Shown here piece by piece: positions 45,310 to 57,310 of a stretch of 64,000 nucleotides of DNA (position 1 is the stretch's first letter; each line of letters begins with the position of its first letter). Position numbers and translations under genes: made by a program. The notes under the pieces are model-generated. The model was not told the origin of the DNA, did no database searches, and worked only from the letters and a program-made list of their open reading frames with translations. The stretch is from the NCBI GenBank assembly GCA_014529385.2, contig CM043963.1:103398912-103462911 (forward strand). The letters are read 5' to 3'. The DNA is from Adiantum capillus-veneris. Taxonomy: Eukaryota > Streptophyta > Polypodiopsida > Polypodiales > Pteridaceae.

Positions 45310-45639
45310 ATGGATGATGAGGAGTTTCTTTCTTCTTTGTCACCGCAGCAGAGACAGTGGTACGTGGAGCGTCATCGCTCTGGCGCATCATCGCGCGTTC
45401 CTACTCCATCCGCATCTCCCTCTCTTTCGGAGCATTCGGCGCGCTCCGAAGCTTCGGCGTCGACGAGACGAGCTTCACACTCATCTAGACACTGGCGCTC
45501 TAGTGGTGGCGGTGGCGGTTGTTGTGGGGATTCCTCCACCAATGCCTCCACACCGCCTCGTGTTCAACGAGGCTCTTTACCCTCCCCTTCTTTGCCTCGT
45601 GTTCGACGAGGCTCTCACAAAAGCAGATACAGTTCTTAA
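45310..45639 (+). pseudogene. CACTA-2 second ORF, truncated by TTAA element
   Basis: ATG 45310 (MDDEEFLSSLSPQQRQWYVE) is preceded by a TGCAG acceptor-like site and a long leader. The frame has a Ser-rich stretch (SASPSLSEHSARSEASASTR), HSSRHWRSSGGGGGCCGDSS and TNASTPPR. It stops at 45639, where the TAA belongs to the TTAA target of the inserted element. It shares the GGGGGC...ST-ASTP signature with CACTA-1 and CACTA-3. The DNA-binding C-terminal half is absent. Confidence 0.65.
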
Positions 45640-46966
45640 CACTAGGTTGGTAACCTAATAGGACATAAAAGTGTCCTTTCAGGGTTTTGAAAAAAACCTC
45701 CCAAACCATAGTAAATCCACTCATTTTGTAAAATCCTTTCATGAGGTTATAGTTCAAGGCCTACTACACATGTAAAAAATAAGAAACTTGTAAAATTTTT
45801 CATCTTTTGGTCACACCAAGCCTCCAAAGTTGATGGACCAGTACATTTTCATCAAAACAGTCATTTCTTACGTTTTGCTGCATAAAAATAAGATTAGGGA
45901 TTTTTGTAGGACTTGAGATAAATTCCCTAGTTAACTTCAATGGGTTGGTGATCAGAACATATGATTGCTTCTCACTCACTATTTTTTGTTTTGCCAAAAG
46001 AAATAGGTACAAAAAGTTGAATTTTTATCATTCTCCAAACCTATCATCAAAGTTTCTATATCCACGCTCAATACAAATAATATATGCATCTTTTCTTAGT
46101 TCCCTATTGTCCTTTAGGTTCACAAGGAGCCATGGAGAATGTCAAAAGAATAATACATCTCTTACCAAGGGGAATCTTGGGGACAAAGATGAAGTGCTAA
46201 ATACAGCAAACATGAAAAAACTGGGCTCAATTAACATTATGAGTTGTAGAATCCCATAGAAACTATTCAATATCTAGCCAAATTTGATCCTTATAACTAG
46301 ATATGGTTACTACCTACAAAATGCATGTAGTTGTCACAAGAAACTAACAATATTGAAAAAGCTATACTTGATATACTAGAATGTTTCGTTTCTTCTATAA
46401 GTGAAAAAATCAACCATCGTTGTCTACTATGCAAAATAGGGTATTAGGTGCCCCAAAACTCAAGGAATATTAGCTTTATGTTACAATATGTGACATAGAA
46501 AATCAAAACTCCATTTGGATATCATGAAAGCCATCAAAAGAATCATAGAAGAGCTAAAATTGGCTAAAAAAAAAGATTTGACAATTTTTGTAATTTGGTC
46601 ATAACTTAGAACTTTAACATTTATTTCTCCCTAGAAGCAGAAGGACATGTTGAGGACTACTAAAGATAGTTCTCTAGCATTATAGACCTCACAAACATGA
46701 ATTCTAGAGTGGTATAGTTGCAAAAAGTTGAAAAAAACCAAAAACAGGACCCGTTTTTTCACACAGTTTAGGCTGTGAAATGTTGTGCAAAGACAAGGTT
46801 AAAGATGGAATTGATATTCTAAAAAAATGTCGAGTTTTTTTCAGCTCATGATCGAGACAAATGTCTAGACAGATAACACCTCAAAATCCATTTTGAAACC
46901 CTTGACATAATTCAAGGAAAATGGTCACTTAATAGGACATAAAAGTGTCCCATTACCAACCTAGTG
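45640..46966 (-). mobile_element. TTAA-flanked element, copy C (1327 bp, inverted)
   Basis: Runs from CACTAGGTTGGTAA to TTACCAACCTAGTG, with TTAA at 45636-45639 and 46967-46970. It is the reverse orientation of copies A and B; its left end matches their right ends. It is very similar to copy B over the whole body, so the two moved or diverged recently. Inserted in the second ORF of CACTA-2. Confidence 0.85.
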
Positions 46967-47029
46967 TTAAAGGACTTTCTCCATGCGAGTCGGAGCAAAC
47001 GTCCGTATGAGCACATAGGGTCGCCTAGA

Positions 47030-47090
47030 CGCACTCGAACCCATGACTTGGGTCACGGAGGTTGAGTACTCAACCAACCTAGCTAGCTCC
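47030..47090 (-). mobile_element. tRNA-like SINE head
   Basis: On the minus strand: GGAGCTAGCTAGGTTGGTT, then GAGTACTCAACC, then B box GGGTTCGAGTGCG. A and B boxes are spaced as in tRNA genes, but no acceptor stem closes after the B box, so it is not a tRNA gene. It lies beside the TTAA element and is followed by GTCTAGGCGACCC. Confidence 0.5.
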
Positions 47091-47358
47091 TTTCTACATG
47101 CTTATAATTAGCCTCTTCCTTCTTTCTTGAAATAGCTCTTCATATTTTTTTATGGTCGTTCTTATAAATAATTTCAATGTATTGGCAATAAGGGGGGCGT
47201 CCCTTTTTTGTCCCTTTTTTACCCCTGGTCTTTGTGAAATGCACCTTTCCTACCACACTGATGTAGTAAAAAATAAATAAATAAAATTTAAAACTGCCGT
47301 CAATGACAAGACGAACTCACTTGGACTTTTTGTTTAAAACAAGAAATGAATGGATGAG

Positions 47359-48865
47359 TTACAAGCAATTAAGAGGTTTCATAGCCTCGCATCCACAGAG
47401 AGGGCACCTCATGGACTCATTTTTGGACGTGCCAATAAGAACAAACATCAAGCAGCGCATACACGCTGCAGTGGCCATGGTTGTGCTTGCATTTGGTTCA
47501 TTGCCATTCTCATCATCACTGTCCAGCTCTAGGGTGCATCTGCACCAGTCTCTAACCGCAGACGGCATCGATGGGGATGATATTGTGGACGACAACACCG
47601 AGCCAGACCGCTTTGAATGGTCTGCATGTCCATGATTAACTGTGTTTGGGCAGTTAATAATATTCGATCCTACGCACATCGCATCAGAAATGCACGAGTG
47701 CTGGCTATTTGTGTGCAAAGTATAATTACAGGAGGCCAGAGATAATGATGATGATGAAGATGGTGATGTGGGTTGAGAATTGTGATTGATATGCAAAGAG
47801 CTAGATAACCTTAAGTCCAAATCGACATCCGCGAATACGCTCTCACCAGAGCATCGATCCTCTGCTTGTCCAATTGATGTGTAACCATGTTGACCATATC
47901 CATAGCCATGCTGATAATAAGGACTGATTGCTCCAGGGGCCTTGACATTACTGTTAGCTTGAATCAATGTATTGTCATTCTCCCATGACAAACATCGAAT
48001 TGAGCTAGAGTTGACACCAGAATTGCGCTCCAAAGCGCCGAAAGCCGTACGCGGATCCACATGGGTGGTGCTCCCAGTGCTCAAATTTTTGTAGAAGAGC
48101 TCTCCGGACTATGTTCGACACGCATGAGAAACCAATGATCAGAATAGGAATATTGTAATGAACCATCCACCATCTAGAGACACAACATACACACATAGTT
48201 TTTCAATAAGTGACTCGGACGGGTACGTAAGTACACAGATCACACCCTCCGGCGATTCCATATGGCACACTAATTAGAACAGTCTACATATAATGACACT
48301 TAAAACCATAGAATGCAGTGAAACATCATTGAAACTTTACAATCTAGCTCATCCAAAATCATTTATCATAGTACATATCAATCATTGGGAAAGTCTGGAA
48401 AACCCATTCAGACGTCAATCGGACTCCCACGGGCTCGAAAAAACTATACATGCACACATATGTAGTAGCTAGATGTCGAGCCGGCTGACCCATGTAGCAT
48501 ATGAGCACACCAATATCTCCGACTATGATGTTTTCTGCCACCTGAATATCTAAGCTGATCCTCTCTAAACATATCCCATGTTTTGGTGAATTTAGGCCAT
48601 AATTTTCGGCTACTATGTCGAGATATAGTGCAAAACCATGTGTGTGTACTATAGGGCATGCAGCACAACTATATGACATAATAATTATAGCTCTTGGAAT
48701 TAATAAGTACTAGATACTGTTCATATATATGGCATCATGAAGGGAAATCAATGCTTTTTTAAAACAGCTATAATTAATCGTTTTGTAGGATCATGGAGAT
48801 GGCAGCAATAATATGGTTCCTCTTAAGATATACGTGCAGAGGCATGCATGCAATGTACATGCAGA

Positions 48866-48941
<76 letters not shown>

Positions 48942-48949
48942 CGCGTGCG

Positions 48950-49001
<52 letters not shown>

Positions 49002-49203
49002 GTACCTTGAGATCGAGGCATTGCTCCCATCCAGGGGGGAGACGGGATCCCAGCTGCTGATCCAGTAACACTTTGTTTTCATCGTCATCCCCATCAGCTG
49101 AGCTTCCAAATATACACGTCATTAAATCGGGGCCATATAAGCTTTTACTCCCCTCTCTGCTCAAAGCTGGGAGGCCCAGCCCCTGCAGCTCCACGTTCAT
49201 CAT
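47359..49203 (-). CDS. CFL1-like WW-domain protein with EAR motif
   Basis: Two exons: 49203-49006 and 48108-47359, total 315 residues. The splice donor is AAG-GTACTC and the acceptor ends CATAG. Joining them makes a WW-type domain: LPPGWEQCLDLK, then SGELFYKNLSTG, then HVDPR, at residues ~55-90. The second conserved Trp is His. VDLDLRLSSS (~residue 150) is an LxLxL EAR repression motif. The C-terminus has a Cys pair module, CMRCLMFVL...RCPLCG. This order (WW, EAR, C-terminal CxxC/CPxC) is that of plant CURLY FLAG LEAF1-type proteins, nuclear regulators of cuticle genes that bind HD-ZIP IV factors in the literature. The 897-nt intron carries a microsatellite palindrome next to the donor. (GA)n tracts lie in the presumed leader (49242-49282). 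It appears intact. Confidence 0.8.
48867..48998. repeat. Microsatellite palindrome (CT)n(CA)n-(TG)n(AG)n
   Basis: CT units, then CA units, a short CATGCGCGTGCG centre, then TG and AG units. The two halves are reverse complements, forming a ~130-bp simple-sequence inverted repeat. It sits in the first intron of the CFL1-like gene, within 10 bases of the splice donor. Confidence 0.9.
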
Positions 49204-49241
49204 CTTCCCACCAATGCAGAGATCAGCAGAACACTTCTACC

Positions 49242-49245
49242 CCCG

Positions 49246-49276
<31 letters not shown>

Positions 49277-49385
49277 GAGAGTTTTAACGTCGTAGAAACA
49301 CTCCCAAGAGACATCCAATATCGACGAGTTTGAACTAAAGACGTGCTTCCAGGAGGGTGATCTCGTACTATGATGGGCGCGGTAT
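49242..49385 (-). mobile_element. SINE-like element, copy 2, with (GA)n tail
   Basis: On the minus strand, TAGTACGAGATCACC (A-box-like, ~49361-49375) and a degenerate B box TTTAGTTCAAACTCGTCG are followed by TTTCTACGACGTTAAAACTC and then (CT)n. The order and tail match the copy at 39868-39985. It lies just upstream of the CFL1-like start codon and may supply part of its leader or promoter. Confidence 0.5.
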
Positions 49386-49396
49386 TTATCGACACA

Positions 49397-49428
<32 letters not shown>

Positions 49429-49429
49429 A

Positions 49430-50479
49430 GCTTGGATGGCTGGATGGCTTGCGCTGTTGTGTGTGAGAGAGAGAGGATGATGATGAGAGGTGTGAGAGCC
49501 AACTATTTTAGAAACGCTTAGCAAAGTGCTAAAATTGATGATGGTCGTGAATCGTGACAACCACCACCCCCAGCCTTTGACACCATTTTCTTAAATGACC
49601 CCCGTGGGCAATGCTCTCTCTCCCACTTTTCTCACCCCCTTCCACTAGGCCTATAAGGGTTGAGTCTATAATGGGTTGAGTCGCACCACGGAAAAGTGGG
49701 GGAGTGAGAGGGAGTGATAGGAAAAATTGCATTAAGGTCGTACCTACACAAACAAAAAAGGAGAAGATTTTATAGGAGAAAGTTGTGGAAATCCACAACG
49801 ATTTGACTGGTTTCTGAAGCCCTTAAACCTCGGGGAGCTCTGCACCTCTGTAGCCCTCACTTAATACCTGCACAATCCAAAGTGCTAACAACGCTTTAGC
49901 ATGGCTTCAATTTTATTGTAGTATGACATCGATATGTCCCAAATTGGCAAGTTATGTCTTTTTGCTAGCGCTGCTAACCCCGAGTGCGACTCGACTTTAA
50001 CAATGCTTCAACAGGGCTTGGATTTTCGTGCGACATGACACATATATGCCCCAAATCGGCAAGAATCTTTTTTGTTGCTAGCATTGCTAACCCCAAGTGG
50101 GAATCGTCTCTAAGCTTTACTTGCAAAAATGAAAATTGCAAAGACAACCCAGAGTCCCGACACTAATTGGTTCTCTTCATCCTGAAAAGCATGTTGGACT
50201 AAAAACTAACTATTCATCCAACAGTTAGTTGTTTTAAATTTATAATCTCGTCCACTCACTTGTTGACCAAGAAGACACACAAGCCTTGCTCATGAAGACG
50301 TTGGCCTCATACTTCAATGATCAGTTTCAAATCATAGTCTAGACATAGAGTCCAATCTACTGTTAGGGTGCGGTTGGAGATTAGTTCTACTACTAAGATT
50401 AGTATTCATTCCGAGATTGGCTTTTGCAATTGATGGCCCTGATTAAATGGCATGTCACCTTTACATTGCCCGAGCATGG

Positions 50480-50543
<64 letters not shown>

Positions 50544-53125
50544 CATTGTTTTCCATTTTTGATGTTCGTTAAAAGTAGCCATGACTAAGGTTTCTATAAA
50601 ATAACACTCTTTTTCAAAAGGGCGTGCATATTTGTGAATAGAAATGATAATTCATCTAAAATGGATAATTTTAAGGAAGTTTCTCCCAATTGCATCAAAA
50701 GTGTGATAGTTGGCTTGTGTCTACAGATGACAACGAATGGAAGGGTGGCTGCAAGATCGATCAGGTTTATCCAATTTTGGCAGTTGGATACTAAGTGTGA
50801 CATTTGACATAGCCCAAATATTTGTTGATGTGGAGTCACTACTATATGTGCTTGCATGGCTAGTTAGGATTGAGAGGCTAGATAAAACACTTAGATGACA
50901 CAAAAATGAAAAAATCTTGGCTTTGGCACATTCAAAACCCTTAGATCAACAGATAGGTGAACTAAAGAAACAGAATTAATTGAAACAAGTGAAAGATTAG
51001 CTTATGGTGATTATATCGAGTCAAATGGTTTTCTACAAGCAAGTTGCACAACTATTGCTAGAGGATCTATGAAATCCATAAGAAAGAGTGTATAATCTTA
51101 TTTATATTTTAATTAAAAATTATATTTATTATTTTAACAGGTTGAGGTGTTGTTTTACAAAATATCTACTAAAATTTAACCGTTGAAGTTTGGATTTTTT
51201 GACATGACCACATTCCTTATAAGTGTATCTATGGAATCACCGTAGGATCTTGCAAAATGAGCTTTGCATCTACAGATATCTTAAAAAATGAAAGTATAAT
51301 CAACTACGCGTTTTAATTAGGATAACTCATAAAAATTACACACCTGGCAAAAAAACACCAATAATTCAAAATAAGCTCCTAATATGTTCTTACCTAATGT
51401 GCACGATAACTTTTGCAATATATGAGCGATACTCTACTTATGTTCAAGTATTTACCATGGCCAAGAGAGTCTTTACACAAAAAAAGTTTTCTTTTTGTGA
51501 GATTAATTGAAAATTAGGACTTTCCAATGTATTCTTGGCCAGGTATTGTGTGGGCACTAATTCTTGGCCCTCTAAAGGGAGCACAACTATGGTAGCATGC
51601 CATACTATTTTCATAAAATGCCTGTTTTTGCACAGTCCAAGTGTGCAAAAACTACCAAAAGTGGGTACATTTGCTCCTGCACATGCCTCTCAAAAGAATC
51701 TTTGTATGCATGAAATAAATTTGTGCTTGCAGCATACACAAGGAGGTACTCGTGTTATAGACATATATTGCCACTTTGGCTACTGCTCTCGGCTGCAGCT
51801 ACTCAATCAGCTCTACAATTATTATGATGCCTTTGAGCACCCTACGAGACTCAAGTGACACAAGATTCTTTTTTTTTAAACAGCAAAACTCACAATTCGT
51901 TAGTGTATTGTATTAAACACATCATAATATTACAAAACCAACCTCAAGCTTGTATCGAGCATTGAGGTGCAAAAGTTTACATATTGGATGTTTGCCACCT
52001 CGTAGTAAGGCCTTTCACCATCGAATTTGAACAAAATTTCTAGGCTTTACTTACCGTCTGTTGACAACAAGGCATGAGTAGTCCTAGACCAATCTTCCGA
52101 ATTTTGCTTTCGCCCGAGCGTCCATATTAGCACTTTGCTTTCTTGTATAATCTCTGTGAAGCTTGCCACATGAGGATCTCCTTGGAACACCTGGCCGTTC
52201 CTTGTCTATCATACATTATGGAAGAAGAAGTACCTTACAGTTTGAGTGATGATGAGGAGGGCAGGACTTCCCAATTCTTAACTGCAAGGACTAGATTAGC
52301 CTTGAAAAAACCAATTTTCCATGTACTTTAGTGACACAAGATTCTTACTCAAGCATCATATTATATATGTATTGGTGAATTATAAAGAATACATCCATTC
52401 ATTGTAGAGCTTGCAAATACAAAAGTCGATCATTTGTGTGTATAGATGCATGGTAACGATATTTATTATTCTAAAAGAGGAAATTCCATGGACATGATGT
52501 TAATCATAGACATTATAACACTTCCCAACACATCAATAATAAGATGTCTTCATGTGGGCAATTTCTTTGAGAAGGACTTTGGCCATTTTTAGATTACCAT
52601 AAACTTCATGCAGGCGATCGTAGTGTGAGGAGTGTTCTCGCACCACATGTCAAAACAAATGGAGAAAATGTTGAGAGAATTGAGGATCAATGATGTAGTG
52701 ATGAAGATGTGATAAAATTGGGGTGATTATGGTGGGTAGTTTAGCCTAGCATTCGTGCTTAAACATGGAGTTAATTACGATAAGCTAATGATAATTAGAG
52801 AGAGAAAATAACAAGGAGGCTATACACAAAGTAGGATCGATTTGATTAGATGAATTGAAATGAACCAAGTCAATACCGATTATATAGGGTAGGAGGTGAT
52901 CTCTTGCTTACATCATTGACCATGTTTCCAATGTGCAAGAATCTACCAAACTTGGCAAATGTATCTCTAGTCGAAGTGTAGTGTATCTAGTAAAGTTGTG
53001 CTAGGGTGGTGCTCCATGGTGTGAGCTAGGAAAAAACCTAACAACCCTTCCCTTTGTGTCTGAGAATTCCAGACATGTCAAAATCCTTCTAGTGGGGTCT
53101 AAGTCTCCCATCTAGATAGATACAC
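49430..53125. other. No gene recognised
   Basis: A (CT)n tract at 50482-50527 runs directly into (CG)n at 50528-50544. A 107-codon frame at 51535-51858 (CLFLHSPSVQKLPKVGTFAP...) and a 62-codon one at 52143-52331 have protein-like composition, but no family or splice partners were found. The rest is AT-rich intergenic DNA. Confidence 0.45.
50482..50544. repeat. (CT)n-(CG)n compound microsatellite
   Basis: About 23 CT units followed by 8 CG units. Alternating CG of this length is prone to left-handed DNA. CpG runs are rare in methylated plant DNA. Confidence 0.95.
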
Positions 53126-53129
53126 CAAA

Positions 53130-53589
53130 CATTAGGAAAATTTTGAACTCATTTTTGGGCCTTTTAAGAGTGCCACATCATCAAAGTTGTATAAAAGAAA
53201 GAAGCCCGGTAGACCCCTCTAAATATTGCTTAGAACCCCATGATATGACATATCATTGGAAAGTTCTTGAAAAATGGATTCTAAAGAGCCAAGGTCCAAA
53301 AAGTTTGGATGGCTTCTATGAAAGTTATGCCTTTTTTTTTCAATCAGCCAGGTTTTTTTATCGTTACGGTAATCTAAAATCACCTTTTTCTAGATCTACA
53401 TGAAGGCAATGTCCGATACATGCATGCTATATATCAATAGATAGCATTTGAAGAGTAGATTCTAAATATCCAACCTCCGACAACTTTGGATCTTATTTGC
53501 AAAAAATTTACCGATCCCCACTTTTTGAAAGCTATGCCACATCAACAATTCTTACAAGGCCCATTTTTGAGTCCAAACTTTTCCTAATG
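53130..53589. mobile_element. 460-bp MITE, copy 2
   Basis: Same length and termini as the copy at 5078-5537 (CATTAGGAAAATTTTGAACT ... TTTTCCTAATG), with only scattered base changes and small indels. Flanks differ (CACCAAA / TAACTGC), with no shared target duplication. Confidence 0.75.
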
Positions 53590-55630
53590 TAACTGCCCTC
53601 CCTACAGAGTTTTCCGAGTAGAGTGTAGGCCAAAGCTCCTCCCCATGAGAGTAGCTGAAAATAAGGGTGAAGGAAAACATATGGAATGTGTATCTCAAAG
53701 TTTATCTTCTACAAAGCACATTTCTCCCTTGTCTTCATCACTTGACTCTTCAACTATGTTGACTTTTCCGTTGTCTCTATCTTTGTTTTTATTGTTGTAC
53801 AAACAACAATTAGACCCATGGTTATTTTTACCACAATGCACATAAGGAATATTGACTCTGTAGAGCTTGCTAGATGAGTGTATAGTGTGGTTGGAGTGTT
53901 TACATATCTTCATGGTTGGTGGGCTCCTTGATAATGTAGCATCAAAAACTCCTCATGCGGTCCTTTTGTCTTTGATCTTCTTCTTGTAATCCTAGAGCAA
54001 GTTGACAATGTCATCAATACTCTGTACACACTCCTTCTCTTTGAGTACAATGACAATTTGACCGTATTCTACATCACGTATTTCTTTAAGTAGAATTCCT
54101 ACTCGGTCTTCATTGTCCAATGGACGCTTTATATATGCTTATTGGGTGTAGATATTCTTCATGAGATTCACAAGAGAAGGAAGATCCTCTCCTTGCTCAT
54201 ACAGTATTGTTGCATCTTTAGAGATATTTTAAAGTGTTTGTCTATGGCTCCAAAGTGTCTCTCTAATGTGAAGCACGTGCATAATAGGAAGTAGTACAAA
54301 TATTCAGATAGTGGACATAGTTGTCTCCTATTATTGTGAGAAGAATTCTCAGTGCTTTCCATCTCTTGCTTTGAATTGATTTGAAGATTTCCTAGTCTTG
54401 ATCCTCTCTCCCTAACCTAGTGTCTTAGACAGTTAGCATATTTTGTTTCTCATCAAGTAACCCTTTGTCTTGATTTGCTAAGTGTGAAAATCTTGGCTGT
54501 AAAAAACAATGAGAGTTTCCTTGTCCATAGTGTACATTGTAACCTAATGTGCACGCTAAGGAGAAGGTCTTTCCCCCCTTAACGCAAGGGAGTGTCTAGT
54601 CCTTACAAATTTTACACCCAAATGTTGAGAAACTATATACACTTGCCCATAAAATGTGAAGAACCTCTTCACAAAGCATGGAAAAACTTGAAGTTTGAAT
54701 TTCTACTGGAAGAAAAGGGGCCTAACAAGAACCAAGGCTTGATAAAATTATATACACTTGCCAAAAAATGTGAAGAACCTCTTCACAAAGCATGGAAAAA
54801 CTTGAAGTTTGAATTTCTACTAGAGAAAATGGGTCCTAACCAAAATCAAGGGCTTAACGTCTTAGCCTAGCAAGGCAAACAAACTCTAGACTTGAATCAT
54901 TTGTCATGGGAACTCCATGGGAATCTCCTCTAAAAAAGTCTAGGGAGTTTTGAGCTCAAGATGACCACGAGAATGCTTGCTAAAAGCCAAAGGGATTAGG
55001 GTTTTCAATGGATTCAAATCGGTATGGGATTGTAGCTAAGCTAGGAAGATGAGTTTGAGCTCAAAGGTAGCCTGTGGGAAGGCCTGCTTTACAGAGTCGG
55101 GCGGCAATTGGAGCGACTGGGTGGGGCAATCGATAGAAAAGGGCATTTGGGGCATTCAGACAAAGTCTGTGGTTGACCACCATAGACTGGAAAATAGGAT
55201 CCCCATGACAAAAGAGTGGTTGAACGTAAAGCACATTGCATACATGTACATGAAAGAATAACGTGCAACATTATGGCCCAAATAAGTGTACGCCAATTAT
55301 CCTCTTTTCCTAGACTTCCCAAAAGACACCTTTACTCCCAATGAATGAGAGAATTTCACCCTAGGACAAGTTGTATATATGTATAATTAGCACATCCTAC
55401 CTCTTATGTCGTGCGCTCTTGATATTCGCCTCTATCTTCTCCATCGTTGCGTGCATTTTTGCAACCATATTCCACCATGAGAAAAGCCAAATATGTATGT
55501 AATTAAGCTAAATAAACTATTCTATAGATTGAAACAAGCACCTAGAGGTTAGCTTGAAAGGATTACAACAAATTTGCTCACCATTGATTCACATTAGGGA
55601 AAATATGAACCCCAAAAAGACCCTTTAGCT
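53590..55630. other. Mostly non-coding, with one in-frame tandem duplication
   Basis: The only structured part is 54637-54860: two tandem copies (~114 bp) of AAATGTGAAGAACCTCTTCA, then CAAAGCATGGAAAAACTTGA and so on. The frame 54592-54870 reads through both, giving KCEEPLHKAWKNLKFEFLLE twice. No other gene or transposon end was identified. Confidence 0.5.
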
Positions 55631-55639
55631 TAAGAGGTG

Positions 55640-56290
55640 ATTAAGCATGGACCAATAGGAAGAGGGTGGTGGCCACATCTATATCCTCTTAAAAGGTACG
55701 GTAGTAGGGGGCATGGGGGCCTATTTGTTCCCCTCATTATAGCTTTGTCCCCTAGAAAGAGAGAGAAGGGGGGGGGGGGGGAGGGCTTTCCCTCCATTTT
55801 CATGGGCGTCCATAAAGTAACCCTAAAAATTCAATTTAAAAAACAAAAATCTAAATCTCACTTTTCACTCTCCAAAATGCCTCATACCCAAATACATGGT
55901 CAAACAACTATTTTCTTTGACCAAAATCTGCATTTCTCAGTGGTACCCTTTATTCTACCTCTTCTCTCTTCTCTCTCTCCTTCTCCCGCTCCATCCAAGA
56001 TTTCCATAGTTGCACCACTTGTCTCCCCCTTTCATCCACACCATCCCTTTGAACTACTTCTTGTCCCCTTGCCCCCATTGAACCACTTCTCCCCTCCCTC
56101 CAAGCTTTCTATAGTTGTAGCACAAATGGAAGCTTTCCATAGTTGCACCATTTGTCTCCCCCTTTCATCCACACCATCCATTTGAGGTACTTCTTCTCCC
56201 CTTGTTCCCCATTCAACCACTTCTCCTCCTCATTTCATTCCTAAAGCAACATGCCTCTCTCTCTCTAACACCACAATTCTTCTTCTTCTG
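55640..56290 (+). promoter_or_regulatory. Leader/promoter region of BAH-like gene copy 2
   Basis: Begins CCAATAGGAAGAGGGTGGTGG-like sequence, has a 14-G run (55768-55781), then CATGGTCAAA and pyrimidine-rich repeats (TTTCCATAGTTGCACCA twice or more). It shares order and sequence with 2624-3420 on the opposite strand. The reading frames through it are low complexity. Confidence 0.4.
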
Positions 56291-56298
56291 GTGCTACC

Positions 56299-57310
56299 AT
56301 GTCAACGCCCTCCACTTCAAGGAAGCCAAAGGATGAGATAGAGGCGGTTTGCTTGCATAACACTAGGTATTCTGATGGGGAATGTGTGCCGCAACTGTTT
56401 TCTACAGGATCTTGGGTCTTCATGCAACCTGCAGCTATCGAGTCTCATCGAGTTCGAAACCGTGGCAACCTTGAAAAACATTGGAAGGGGAAACTTCTTG
56501 GTTTCAAGTACCATAGAGTCAATGGCACAGTGGCCATTGTTCAACATGTGTACTCTTGGCGTTCCATGCACTTGAGGAATGGAAGATCAAGAGATTTTCC
56601 ATTAAATTGTAAGTCATAACACATTGTTGGTTGCGGATTCTAAACACTTGTTATTTGTTTTTGACTTGATAGTTTTTTGTGTTTTCATAGATATATTCCC
56701 ATCCAACTTTGTTGAGGAACAACCAATGAAGAGTCTCACAGGAACCTTCAACACTCTTCATGCCGACATTAGTGTTATGATGCTTCCCAACTCGCCACCT
56801 TCGATGCTGCTGCAATGCAGAATCTTCTTCTACTCACACATGTATGTAGTGCCGCCCTCGAAGGATGGATATAGTAAGATCATTGGTGTTGAAAAACCTT
56901 CATTATTGAGCCTGGAATGGATATATCCCGATGCTTGGTCACTCTTCTCTATGAAGGAGAAGATGCTTTTTGATATTTTCTCCTCATTAAAATTTAGGAA
57001 GGCTTCTAAATCAGTAGGGCTCAGTTGGTGTTGCCTCGTGCATGCTTTTGTATACTTTTTTAAGACATTTCCATTAATTCAGTGTCATGCCTACTAGTTT
57101 TGTAGCAAGAACGTTATGTATGAAGCACTAAAATGCATCTTTGGAGATAATTGGGGAATGGTTGAGGGAGTGCACCAAGGAGATAAATACAAGTGTAAGG
57201 TGGGGGCTTCAGGTATCAGGATACGATATCTAAAAGTGCGCACTTCTTTGTACCTATGCTTTCACTATGAGCGTTGGATGTATAAGAGTGGAAAATGGAT
57301 ACCCTTATAA
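56299..57310 (+). CDS. BAH-like gene, copy 2
   Basis: Exon 1 (56299-56608) starts MSTPSTSRKPKDEIEAVCL and holds GSWVFMQPAAIE, WKGKLLGFKYHRVNG and VAIVQHVYSW. A GTAAGT donor follows. Exon 2 (from 56691) continues YIFPSNFVEEQPMKSLTG, TFNTLHADISVMM and CRIFFYSHMYVVPP. Exon 3 (57106-57310) reads KNVMYEALKCIFGDNWGMVE and ends WMYKSGKWIPL. The fold pattern (W-V, W-K-G, V-Q-H-x-Y, SN...S-x-x-G-x-F...H) resembles a BAH domain, seen in plant chromatin readers. The exon 2 end (perhaps TCA-GTAGGG near 57022) is not certain. It shares intron 1 with the copy at 22.5 kb. Confidence 0.45.

Larger units (their letters stand above)
39200..45635 (+). mobile_element. CACTA-2: CACTA transposon, right end missing
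   Basis: The left end CACTAGAAGAGGC at 39200 is followed by AGCGACGCTCA subterminal repeats (39220-39320), like those of CACTA-1. Next comes a long microsatellite leader, a captured HIPP fragment (40215-40577), the tnp2 gene (41309-44950) and the second ORF (from 45310). The second ORF is cut at 45636 by a TTAA-flanked element. Beyond that element neither the rest of the ORF nor a matching CACTA terminus was found, so the right part appears deleted. Confidence 0.7.

Noticed and set aside
47030-47090. A functional tRNA gene
   Set aside because: A and B boxes are present, but there is no acceptor-stem pairing and no proper anticodon arm; a SINE-type head fits better.
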